Shown here piece after piece: positions 1-9,224 of a stretch of 26,429 nt of DNA. The notes below the pieces were generated by a model that worked only from the letters and a program-made list of their open reading frames with translations, was not told where the DNA came from and did not search any database. The stretch lies in the NCBI GenBank assembly GCA_947372225.1, contig CANBSV010000027.1, positions 1 through 26,429 of the forward strand. Reading direction: 5' to 3'. The DNA is from Burkholderiales bacterium (GTDB lineage: Bacteria > Pseudomonadota > Gammaproteobacteria > Burkholderiales > Burkholderiaceae_C). How positions within the stretch are numbered: position 1 is the stretch's first letter; every line of letters begins with the position of its first letter. The position numbers were made by a program, and so were the translations under genes.

Positions 1-89
1 GCTGATGCCGCGACATCTTCGGCAAATGACGCACTTGAGAAGCCCAGGACGGCGAGTCCTAGGGCCAGAGTGGCAATGAGTTTTTTCAT
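1..89 (-). CDS. amt: Ammonium transporter Amt, N-terminal fragment (cut by window edge)
   Basis: Only the first 29 codons are inside the window. They encode a start MKKLIATLALGLAV followed by a small-residue stretch ending SFA and then EDVA, which is a clear Sec signal peptide with probable cleavage after about residue 23. A cleaved signal peptide ahead of the Amt core is usual for betaproteobacterial ammonium channels encoded directly after glnK. The gene starts 25 bases after the glnK stop and shares its strand, so it should be the last known member of a porin-glnK-amt operon. The Shine-Dalgarno is weak (AAGAAAGG). The Amt name rests on the signal peptide and the glnK neighbour; no transporter core is visible here. 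Family knowledge: Amt conducts ammonium/ammonia across the inner membrane and is blocked by unmodified GlnK. Confidence 0.75.
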   Translation of the reverse strand, partial: MKKLIATLALGLAVLGFSSASFAEDVAAS

Positions 90-114
90 TTGATAGGCCT
101 TTCTTGTTGGTGCG

Positions 115-453
115 TCAGAGCGCTTCCGTGCCCGTCTCGCCGGTGCGGATGCGAACCACCTGCTCCAAAGCGGACACGAAGATCTTTCCGTCACCGATCT
201 TGCCGGTGCGGGCTGCGTTTTCGATGGCCTCGATCACCTGGTCGACGATGCCGTCGTCGACGGCGGCTTCGATCTTGACCTTGGGAAGAAAGTCAACCAC
301 GTACTCAGCACCGCGGTACAGCTCGGTGTGGCCCTTTTGGCGACCGAAGCCCTTGACCTCGGTCACTGTCACGCCCTGAACGCCAATGGCGCTCAGAGCT
401 TCTCTGACTTCGTCAAGCTTGAACGGCTTGACCACTGCAGTCACCATCTTCAT
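115..453 (-). CDS. glnK: PII nitrogen regulatory protein GlnK
   Basis: The 112-residue product has the length and all landmarks of a PII trimer subunit. It starts MKMVTAVVKPFKLDEVREAL. The T-loop contains GHTELYRGAEY with the uridylylation tyrosine at Y51, and the B- and C-loop regions carry RTGKIGDGKIFV and RIRTGE. PII proteins sense 2-oxoglutarate and ATP/ADP and are uridylylated by GlnD under nitrogen limitation. GlnK-type members bind and gate the Amt channel, which fits the amt gene immediately downstream. It lies 30 bases after the porin gene ending at 484 and has a good ribosome binding site (AAGGAGA). No separate promoter is evident, so it is probably transcribed from the sigma-54-type element at 1355-1371. 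GlnB is the alternative name; the amt linkage favours GlnK. Confidence 0.95.
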   Translation of the reverse strand: MKMVTAVVKPFKLDEVREALSAIGVQGVTVTEVKGFGRQKGHTELYRGAEYVVDFLPKVKIEAAVDDGIVDQVIEAIENAARTGKIGDGKIFVSALEQVVRIRTGETGTEAL

Positions 454-483
454 GACGGTCTCCTTGGGTTAGAGCGCTCGCGC

Positions 484-1308
484 TCAGAAAGTCTTGGATA
501 CGGAAAGAACGCCAGTCGCGCCGGAGATGATCCGGGTTGGGCTGCCACCCGAGTTGACGATGTCGATGTCGGTATCGATGTAGGTCAGGCCGACCACATA
601 GCCAGTGGAAAAGGTGTATGTCAGGCCCAGCTTCCAATCCACGTAGCTGGACTGAAGCTTGCCGGAGGTGTCGGTCAGCTTTGCTGCGCCGCGCAGATCC
701 TGATAGCCGAAGTGACCGATCACGCCAAAGCCGGGGGCACCCATGCTGGACAGGTCATAAGAGCCAGACAGGTCCACATAGAACGAGCCGCTGGCCGACT
801 TGCCACCGAAGTTGCGTTGGGCGCTGAAGAAGTCACCGATAGGGATGTAGACGCGGGCGCTGACGGGGCCGTAGCTGGTGCCGACGTAGATTTCCTTGTT
901 GTCGATGCCCGGGGCGTTGTTGCGCGAGCTGCCTGGGTAGTAGTAGTAGAAAGCGCCGATGTCGTAGCCCACACCGGTATCACCCAAGGTGCCGCGAAAG
1001 CCGGTCCAGAAGTCCAGTTCGAGGTTGGCGCCGCTGTAGTAGTCGCTGTCGATGTTGGAGTTCCAGTTGCCGATGTAGAAACCCGAGCTGTGAACGACAT
1101 CGAAGCCGCCGGACAACGCAGGCTTCTTGTCGGACTGCGAAATGCCGCGGGTGCGGTATTCCGAAGACAGCGCCATGTTGCCGGTGATGGTCCAGTCCGG
1201 GGCAGGTGCAGCGGCAGCAGCGGGAGCCTCAGGCGCAGCCGTCTGGGCAAACAGATGCGTTGCCGAAACAGCCAAAAGACCGGCGACTGCAAAGTTGATC
1301 TTCTTCAT
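484..1308 (-). CDS. TorF-family putative outer-membrane porin, copy 1 (operon with glnK-amt)
   Basis: This is a 274-residue predicted outer-membrane beta-barrel. The ATG at 1308 was chosen because it gives a classical signal peptide (MKKINFAVAGLLAVSATHLF then AQ) with ribosome binding site GAGGAG; the reading frame stays open upstream but without such features. The mature part opens with an Ala/Pro stretch and then WTITGNMALSSEYRTRGISQS, the hallmark of the TorF/TIGR02001 family (Gcw_chp). Many alternating aromatic strands follow, and the protein ends in Phe (VSKTF), the C-terminal residue recognised by the BAM machinery. It is a close paralogue of the next gene upstream (1473-2303). The family is commonly found next to glnK-amt in betaproteobacteria and is annotated only as a putative porin; substrate unknown. 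A sigma-54-type promoter lies 47-63 bases upstream of the start codon. I infer an outer-membrane nitrogen-source channel. Confidence 0.9.
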   Translation of the reverse strand: MKKINFAVAGLLAVSATHLFAQTAAPEAPAAAAAPAPDWTITGNMALSSEYRTRGISQSDKKPALSGGFDVVHSSGFYIGNWNSNIDSDYYSGANLELDFWTGFRGTLGDTGVGYDIGAFYYYYPGSSRNNAPGIDNKEIYVGTSYGPVSARVYIPIGDFFSAQRNFGGKSASGSFYVDLSGSYDLSSMGAPGFGVIGHFGYQDLRGAAKLTDTSGKLQSSYVDWKLGLTYTFSTGYVVGLTYIDTDIDIVNSGGSPTRIISGATGVLSVSKTF

Positions 1309-1354
1309 GGGTTCTCCTCGTGGGGTGGGTTGAAATCTGAACGCCTCCTTGATT

Positions 1355-1371
1355 AGCAATAGCCGTGCCGA
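1355..1371 (-). promoter_or_regulatory. Sigma-54 (RpoN) -24/-12 promoter for porin copy 1-glnK-amt
   Basis: On the minus strand the segment reads TCGGCACGGCTATTGCT. The consensus is TGGCACG-N4-TTGCW, so there is one mismatch in the -24 block and a perfect TTGCT. The invariant GG (1369-1368) and GC (1357-1356) are separated by exactly 10 bases. The predicted start is near 1344, giving a 5' leader of about 36 bases. The element sits just past the terminator of the upstream porin gene, so the operon should have its own promoter. I see no good NtrC palindrome close to it. Confidence 0.8.
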
Positions 1372-1419
1372 CTTGACCTGGTGTGCGGTCCAGCCAACGA
1401 TCGCGAGAGCCTCGGGCAC

Positions 1420-1446
1420 AAAAAAGCCGCCCCGAGGGGCGGCTTT
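1420..1446 (-). terminator. Rho-independent terminator of porin copy 2
   Basis: On the minus strand AAAGCCGCCCC pairs perfectly with GGGGCGGCTTT, leaving a tiny loop, and the 3' arm runs into a T tract (complement of A at 1420-1425). It lies 27 bases after the TAA of the gene at 1473-2303 and before the promoter at 1355-1371, separating two transcription units on the same strand. Confidence 0.88.
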
Positions 1447-1472
1447 GGGTTCCTGCCAAGTCAGCCGACAGC

Positions 1473-2303
1473 TTAGAAGGCCTTGGACACGGACAACACG
1501 CCAGTGGCGCCGGAGATGATCCGGTTCGGGCTGCCACCCGAGTTGACGACGTCGATGTCGGTATCGATGTAGCTCAGACCGATAACAAAGCCGTTGAACG
1601 GGCCGCTCGCCACGGTGTACGTCGCACCCAGTTTCCAGTCCACGTAGTCGGACTGGGTCTTGCCGGAGGTGTCGACCAGCTTCGCAGCGCCGCGCAGATC
1701 CTGGTAGCCGAAGTGAGCGACCACGCCAAAGCCAGGCGCCCCAACGTTAGCCAGGTCATAGGCGGCCGAGAGGTCCACATAGAACGAGCCGCTGGCCGAC
1801 TTGCCGTTCCCAAGCTTGTTGTGCTGGGCGCTGAAGAAGTCACCAATCGGCACGTACACCTTGGCGCTGACGGGGCCATAGCTGGCGCCCACGTAGATTT
1901 CCTTGTTGTCGATGCCCGGGGCGTTGTTGCGGGAGCTGCCGGGGTAGTAGTAATAGATGGCGCCGATGTCATAGCCCAAGCCGGTGTCAGCCACGGTGCC
2001 CTTGAAGCCGCCGTAGAAGTCCATCTCGATGTTGGCGCCGGTATACAGGTCGCTGTCGATGTTGGAGTTCCAGTTGCCGACGTACAGACCCGAGCTGTGG
2101 GCCACGTCAAAGCCGCCCTGGAAGGCCGGCTTCTTGTCGGTTTGGGAAATGCCGCGGAAGCGGTAGTCGCTGAACAGGCCGGCGTTGCCCGTGATCGTCC
2201 ACTCAGGCGTCGGTGCAGGTGCGGCGGGAGCTGCGGCTTGCGAAAAAGCGGATGCCGAAGCGATTGTGAGCAAAGCGGCCAGAGCCAACTTGGTTTTAAT
2301 CAT
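1473..2303 (-). CDS. TorF-family putative outer-membrane porin, copy 2 (monocistronic)
   Basis: This is a 276-residue paralogue of the protein at 484-1308, with the same architecture: signal peptide (MIKTKLALAALLTIASASAF), Ala/Pro linker, WTITGNAGLFSDYRFRGISQT opening, shared blocks such as GNWNSNIDSD, YYYYPGSSRNNAPGIDNKEI and GYQDLRGAAKL, and a C-terminal Phe (VSKAF). The start at 2303 has a ribosome binding site (GGAGTG); the frame remains open further upstream without a signal peptide. By eye the two proteins are roughly three-quarters identical or more, so this is a tandem duplication. Unlike copy 1 it has its own terminator and is probably transcribed alone. A near-perfect sigma-54 element (2345-2359) and an NtrC-like palindrome (2440-2454) lie upstream. 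Substrate unknown; nitrogen-limitation-induced uptake of small nitrogen compounds is my inference. Confidence 0.9.
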   Translation of the reverse strand: MIKTKLALAALLTIASASAFSQAAAPAAPAPTPEWTITGNAGLFSDYRFRGISQTDKKPAFQGGFDVAHSSGLYVGNWNSNIDSDLYTGANIEMDFYGGFKGTVADTGLGYDIGAIYYYYPGSSRNNAPGIDNKEIYVGASYGPVSAKVYVPIGDFFSAQHNKLGNGKSASGSFYVDLSAAYDLANVGAPGFGVVAHFGYQDLRGAAKLVDTSGKTQSDYVDWKLGATYTVASGPFNGFVIGLSYIDTDIDVVNSGGSPNRIISGATGVLSVSKAF

Positions 2304-2344
2304 GAACACTCCAAAGGGTTTGAGAAAAAAGCTCGGACCGGTAC

Positions 2345-2359
2345 GCAGAACTCGTGCCA
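2345..2359 (-). promoter_or_regulatory. Sigma-54 (RpoN) -24/-12 promoter for porin copy 2
   Basis: The minus strand reads TGGCACGAGTTCTGC. It has a perfect -24 block TGGCACG and CTGC in place of TTGC at -12, with GG and GC exactly 10 bases apart. The predicted start is near 2333, about 30 bases before the ATG. Both porin genes therefore carry the same class of promoter. Confidence 0.82.
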
Positions 2360-2409
2360 CCCACAGCACGCCACCCACCGGCCCAACCTAGAGCATACCC
2401 TTACACGTT

Positions 2410-2474
2410 CCCCCTAATGGGGGGCGGGCCAACCATTTGGCACCCCAATGGTGCGTGGGGGGCCACCATTGGGG
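2410..2474. repeat. Cluster of short inverted repeats in the porin/comM divergent region
   Basis: Within 65 bases there is a perfect hairpin CCCCC-TAAT-GGGGG (2410-2423). There is also a pair of inverted 11-mers, CCCCAATGGTG (2443-2453) and CACCATTGGGG (2464-2474), and the element AATGG/CCATT recurs four times in alternating orientation. The NtrC-like palindrome is embedded in it. Extra, weaker activator sites or a local regulatory structure are possible; no gene is present here. Confidence 0.6.
2440..2454. promoter_or_regulatory. NtrC (GlnG)-type enhancer palindrome
   Basis: GCACCCCAATGGTGC is a perfect match to the GCACC-N5-GGTGC core of NtrC binding sites. Its centre lies about 114 bases upstream of the predicted start of the porin copy 2 transcript, the classical enhancer distance (compare glnAp2). 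It is also about 67 bases upstream of the comM start codon on the other strand. NtrC binding is inferred from the motif plus the sigma-54 promoter it faces. Confidence 0.72.
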
Positions 2475-2513
2475 GGATTTCTTTGATGCGGGGCCCGCGC
2501 CACCATTCGCGTC

Positions 2514-4028
2514 ATGCCACTCGCCCTCGTTCACAGCCGCGCCCTTGACGGGCTCAGCGCCCCTGAAGTCACCGTCGAAGTCCACCTGACCAACGGCCTG
2601 CCCAGCTTCACGCTGGTCGGGCTGGCCGACACCGAGGTGAAGGAAGCCCGCGAGCGGGTGCGCGCCGCGCTGCTCAACAGCGGGCTGAGCTTTCCGCACA
2701 ACCAGCGCATCACTGTCAACCTGGCCCCGGCTGACCTGCCCAAGGAGTCAGGCCGCTTCGACTTGCCAATCGCGTTGGGCATCCTGGCGGCCAGCGGTCA
2801 AATCGATGCGCAACGGCTGGACGGATGCGAATTCGCCGGCGAGCTGTCGCTGGGCGGCGACCTGCGAGCCGTGCGCGGCGCGCTGGCCATGGGGCTGGCG
2901 GCACGCCGTTCGGGGGCCAACCGGATGCTGGTGCTGCCCGAAGCCAGTGCTCGCGAAGCGGCGCTGATCGACAGCCTTTGCCCACGCGCAGCGCGCCACC
3001 TGCTCGACGTCGTGGGGTGGCTGGTGCCCGGCGAAGCCCAAGAGCCGCTGCCGGTGGCCGAAGCGCCGGTCACCGAACCGGCCGCGACCGGCCCCGATTT
3101 GCGCGACGTCAAGGGGCAGTCCGCTGCCAAGCGCGCCCTTGAGGTGGCGGCGGCCGGCGGTCACAGCGTGTTGCTCGTGGGGCCGCCCGGCACCGGCAAG
3201 TCGATGCTGGCGCAGCGCTTTGCCGCCTTGTTACCGCCACTCACCGACGAACAGGCGCTGGAATCTGCCGCCGTGCTGAGCCTGATCGGCAGCTTCGACG
3301 CCCGACGCTGGCGCGAGCGCGTGCTGCGCTCGCCACACCACACCGCGTCACCGGTGGCACTGGTGGGCGGAGGATCGCCTCCGCGGCCAGGCGAAATTTC
3401 GCTCGCCCACCACGGCGTTCTGTTTCTCGACGAACTGCCTGAATTTCCCCGCGCCGCACTTGAAGCGCTGCGCGAGCCGCTTGAAACCGGCCGCATCACC
3501 ATCTCGCGCGCTGCACGGCAGGCAGACTTTCCGGCGCGCTTTGCGCTGATCGCGGCGATGAACCCGTGTCCCTGCGGCCACGCCGGCTCGCCGTTGCGCG
3601 CCTGCCGCTGCAGCCCCGACGTGATCGCACGCTATCAAGGGCGGCTCAGCGGACCGCTGCTCGACCGCATCGATTTGCAGGTCGAGGTGCCCGCCGTCGC
3701 GCCACAGGTGCTGGCCGCAGCCCCCGATGGCGAACCCAGCGAAGCGGTGGCGTCACGCGCCGCACTGGCCCGACAGCGCCAGACCGCGCGGCAGGGTTGC
3801 AGCAACGCGCTGCTCGACAGCAAGGCGATCGATCGCCACGCGAGGCCCGATGACGCGGCCTCGCACTTCTTGCAAACAGCCGCGGCCCGGCTGGGCTGGT
3901 CGGCGCGCAGCCAGCACCGCGTGCTGCGCGTGGCGCGCACCATCGCCGACCTGGCGGGCGCAGAAGTGGTGGGCGTGGCGCACGTGGCCGAGGCGATTCA
4001 GTACCGGCGAGCGCTGGCGGTTGAGTGA
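2514..4028 (+). CDS. comM: ComM/YifB-family AAA+ ATPase (Mg-chelatase-like)
   Basis: The product is 504 residues, the usual length for YifB/ComM. The N-terminal Lon-protease-like (ChlI) domain opens with LALVHSRALDGLSAPEVTVE and contains GLPSFTLVGLAD. The central AAA+ module has Walker A GPPGTGKS at residues 223-230 and Walker B GVLFLDE at 301-307, then the sensor region AAMNPCPCGHAGSPLRAC with its paired cysteines, and a C-terminal Mg-chelatase subdomain. ComM is a hexameric helicase that promotes branch migration during integration of transforming DNA (shown in Vibrio and Acinetobacter); many non-competent bacteria also keep it. The start is 210 bases from the divergent porin gene. There is no clear Shine-Dalgarno, but this ATG matches the conserved family N terminus. 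It converges with metH2, with only 9 bases between the stops. Confidence 0.93.
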   Translation: MPLALVHSRALDGLSAPEVTVEVHLTNGLPSFTLVGLADTEVKEARERVRAALLNSGLSFPHNQRITVNLAPADLPKESGRFDLPIALGILAASGQIDAQRLDGCEFAGELSLGGDLRAVRGALAMGLAARRSGANRMLVLPEASAREAALIDSLCPRAARHLLDVVGWLVPGEAQEPLPVAEAPVTEPAATGPDLRDVKGQSAAKRALEVAAAGGHSVLLVGPPGTGKSMLAQRFAALLPPLTDEQALESAAVLSLIGSFDARRWRERVLRSPHHTASPVALVGGGSPPRPGEISLAHHGVLFLDELPEFPRAALEALREPLETGRITISRAARQADFPARFALIAAMNPCPCGHAGSPLRACRCSPDVIARYQGRLSGPLLDRIDLQVEVPAVAPQVLAAAPDGEPSEAVASRAALARQRQTARQGCSNALLDSKAIDRHARPDDAASHFLQTAAARLGWSARSQHRVLRVARTIADLAGAEVVGVAHVAEAIQYRRALAVE

Positions 4029-4037
4029 GCGCCCCGC

Positions 4038-6794
<2,757 letters not shown>

Positions 6795-6906
6795 GGGCAC
6801 AGATTGTGCAACGTGTCGTTCTTGTAACATGGGCTCAAACTCGGGGCGGCATCCGATCACAGCCATGCGCACCCCCTAAACACCGCCTCAACTTTCATCG
6901 AGACCC

Positions 6907-8139
6907 ATGGCTGTTGTTTCGATTTCCATCGACTCGGTTCGCATCGACCAACCGGTTCCATTCGCCTTGCGAGATTCCGCGGGCATGGTCCTCGTGCCGC
7001 GTGGCGGCACCATAGGTACTGAAGAGCGGCGCCAGCAGCTGAGCGAGCGCGGGGTCTTCATCGACAACGCCGACTCCGAAGCCTTCAAGAAGGCTGTCGC
7101 TGGCAAGATGGATTCGATGTTTCGTGACAACGCCCGGCTCGGTGTCATCGCCAAAGCCGTGGACGAAATCGATGCAGACGCTGTGGAGCGGAACTTGGCC
7201 GCGCCGTCGCGTGTCGGCCGCACCGAGGCGCCTCCCACGTGGGATGGGCTGGCCGTCAAGATGGCCGCGGCGCTGCGAGAGCCTGCCACAAGCGATTTTC
7301 TCGAGCGCATCAACAGCATCGACAAGGATCTGTTGTCACTGCTGGCTGCGGGCGCGGATTCGGCGCTTCTGTCTCTCATCTACAGCGCCTCGACGGAAAC
7401 CCACAAGTACAGCGCCCGCCACGCCTTGCTGGTGACTGTGATCGTCGAGCTTGCCGCCCGTCAGCTGGAGGCCTGGCCGCTTGAATGGCGCGCGCCGTTG
7501 CGCAAGGCTGCCATCACGATGAACCTGGCGATGACCACCTTGCAAGACCAGCTGGCGATCCAGGAGTCGAGCACATCGCCCTACCAGCGCGAGCAGATCG
7601 AGCAGCACGCCAAGAAGGGGGCGATCATCCTGGGCGATCTGGGCGTGACCGATGAGCTGTGGTTGAAGGCCGTGGAGCTGCACCACACCAGCCCGCCGGG
7701 ACCGCTTGCCGAAATGGAGCCATCAGCGCAACTGGCCAGACTCATTCGTCGGGCCGACATGTTCGCTGCGCGGCTCAGCCCGCGCAAGTCTCGACAAGCG
7801 ATGACGGCCACGGCTGCGGGCAGAGCGGCTTATCTTGATGAAAACCAGCAGACCGACCAAGCCGGCACGGCCATCATCAAGGCTGTTGGCATCTACCCGC
7901 CGGGCTGTTTCGTGAAGCTGGCGACCGGTGAAATCGCCATCGTGCTCAAGCGTGGTTCGCGCTCCAATGCCCCTTTGGTGGCCAGCGTGGTGGGCGGCAA
8001 GGGACTGCCGCTGTCCAACCCGATGCTGCGCGACACGCGCCATAAAGCCAACGAGGTCACTGGCACCGCCGCGCCCCACGAAGTGAGGGTGCGGCTGAGC
8101 ATCGCCGATCTGCTCGCGATGTCCGCGTCAGCCGGCTGA
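6907..8139 (+). CDS. Degenerate HD-GYP-like protein (probably non-catalytic)
   Basis: The 410-residue protein has the layout of c-di-GMP phosphodiesterases of the HD-GYP class. An N-terminal segment reads SAGMVLVPRGGTI...LSERGVFID, like the small domain preceding many HD-GYP modules. The HD-like core has H172, then H234 in EQIEQHAKKGAIIL, H259-H260, and D284 in RRADMFAARLSPR. The signature HD of the LLHDIGK motif is replaced by TMNLAM (residues 204-209), and the HHE...GYP motif reads HHTSPPGP, so catalysis is unlikely. The last about 100 residues form an unassigned tail (YPPGCFVKLATGEIAIVLKRG) also seen at the end of some HD-GYP proteins. It stands alone on the plus strand between the two metH genes and its 3' end overlaps metH1 by 12 bases. 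Possible role: c-di-GMP binding or protein scaffold. Function unknown. Confidence 0.7.
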   Translation: MAVVSISIDSVRIDQPVPFALRDSAGMVLVPRGGTIGTEERRQQLSERGVFIDNADSEAFKKAVAGKMDSMFRDNARLGVIAKAVDEIDADAVERNLAAPSRVGRTEAPPTWDGLAVKMAAALREPATSDFLERINSIDKDLLSLLAAGADSALLSLIYSASTETHKYSARHALLVTVIVELAARQLEAWPLEWRAPLRKAAITMNLAMTTLQDQLAIQESSTSPYQREQIEQHAKKGAIILGDLGVTDELWLKAVELHHTSPPGPLAEMEPSAQLARLIRRADMFAARLSPRKSRQAMTATAAGRAAYLDENQQTDQAGTAIIKAVGIYPPGCFVKLATGEIAIVLKRGSRSNAPLVASVVGGKGLPLSNPMLRDTRHKANEVTGTAAPHEVRVRLSIADLLAMSASAG

Positions 8140-9186
8140 CGCTTCCACCAGGTCGCTGAACGGCCGGTCGTGCGGGGTGCGAGGGCGCCACGCCCCCACC
8201 CGTTTGGCAATCTGCTCGATGTGAGCCGGCGTGGTGCCACAGCAACCGCCAGCGATGTTGATGAAACCGCTGCGGGCAAACTCTTCCACCAGGCTGCCGG
8301 TGATGTCAGGGGTCTCGTCAAAGCCGGTATCGCTCATCGGATTGGGCAAACCGGCGTTCGGGTAGCAGCTGATGAACGTGTCACCCGCCACCTTGGACAG
8401 CTCCTCGATGTACGGACGCATCAAGGTCGCGCCCAGCGCGCAGTTCAGCCCCACGGCCAGCGGCCGGGCGTGACGAACGCTGTGCCAGAACGCCGTCACC
8501 GTCTGCCCCGAAAGAATGCGGCCCGAAGCGTCTGTCACGGTGCCGGAGATGATCACCGGCAGCCGCTCGCCGGTCGACTCCATGAGCTCGTCCAGCGCAA
8601 AGATGGCCGCCTTGGCGTTGAGCGTGTCGAAGATGGTCTCCACCAGGAACAGGTCGCAGCCGCCCTCGAGCAACCCGGCCGCCTGCTCAAGGTAAGCGGC
8701 CTTCAATTCGTCGAAGCTCACGTTGCGCGCCGCCGGGTCGTTGACGTCGGGGCTGATGCTCGCGGTGCGCGGCGTGGGGCCCAGCGCGCCGGCGGCAAAG
8801 CGAGGCTTGTCGGCGCTGCTGAAGCGCTCGCAGGCCTCGCGCGCCAGACGCGCAGCAACCACGTTCATTTCGCGCGCCACCGAAGCCAGGCCGTAATCGT
8901 CCTGGGCCACGCTGGTCGCGCCGAAGGTGTTGGTCTCGATGATGTCGGCGCCTGCGGCGAGGTACTGCTCGTGGATCTCCCGGATCACATCGGGGCGCGT
9001 GAACTGCAGCAGCTCGTTATTGCCCTTGAGGTCCTTGGGATGGTCCTTGAAGCGTTCGCCGCGGTAGTCGGCCTCGCCGAGCTTGTACCGCTGGATCATG
9101 GTGCCCATGGCGCCATCCAGGATGACGATGCGCTGACGAAGCAGCTCGGGCAGGCGCGCGCCGCGGGTGTAGGGCCGGATGTTCAT
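8128..9186 (-). CDS. Methionine synthase homocysteine-binding subunit (MetH N-terminal domain)
   Basis: The 352-residue product is a stand-alone homocysteine S-methyltransferase barrel. It shows VILDGAMGTMIQRYKL (residues 21-36), NELL...RPDVI, and GADIIETNTFGAT. The zinc-thiolate ligands are C249 (GLNCALGA) and C315-C316 (GGCCGTTP). It equals roughly the first 350 residues of E. coli MetH and would act with the B12-binding protein at 4038-6794. A split MetH of this kind is known in Burkholderiales. It lies 38 bases after the GGDEF-EAL gene on the same strand, so co-transcription is possible. There is no strong Shine-Dalgarno (GGTTCCTAGAATC upstream). Betaine- or S-methylmethionine-homocysteine methyltransferase is less likely, since the MetH-specific N terminus and the nearby metH2 favour the split enzyme. 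Confidence 0.92.
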   Translation of the reverse strand: MNIRPYTRGARLPELLRQRIVILDGAMGTMIQRYKLGEADYRGERFKDHPKDLKGNNELLQFTRPDVIREIHEQYLAAGADIIETNTFGATSVAQDDYGLASVAREMNVVAARLAREACERFSSADKPRFAAGALGPTPRTASISPDVNDPAARNVSFDELKAAYLEQAAGLLEGGCDLFLVETIFDTLNAKAAIFALDELMESTGERLPVIISGTVTDASGRILSGQTVTAFWHSVRHARPLAVGLNCALGATLMRPYIEELSKVAGDTFISCYPNAGLPNPMSDTGFDETPDITGSLVEEFARSGFINIAGGCCGTTPAHIEQIAKRVGAWRPRTPHDRPFSDLVEASAG

Positions 9187-9224
9187 GGGCCGATTCTAGG
9201 AACCGGCCGCGACCCGGCGTCAGG

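Larger units (their letters stand above)
484..2303 (-). repeat. Tandem duplication of porin genes
   Basis: The coding regions 484-1308 and 1473-2303 are direct repeats with long near-identical DNA stretches. For example, around 1044-1090 and 2049-2100 the two copies differ at only a few bases. Divergence is concentrated in the signal peptide, the linker and a short insertion in copy 2 (KLGNG near 1800-1815). The pattern suggests a fairly recent duplication or continuing gene conversion. The intergenic DNA is not duplicated. Confidence 0.85.

Noticed and set aside
328..2417. Plus-strand frames of about 340 codons opposite glnK and both porin genes
   Set aside because: They mirror the two porin copies, which explains why they resemble each other. 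No signal peptide or family match.
6795..6906. Cobalamin riboswitch upstream of metH2
   Set aside because: The gap between metH2 and the divergent gene is only 112 bases. No B12-box-like element or extended folding was seen.
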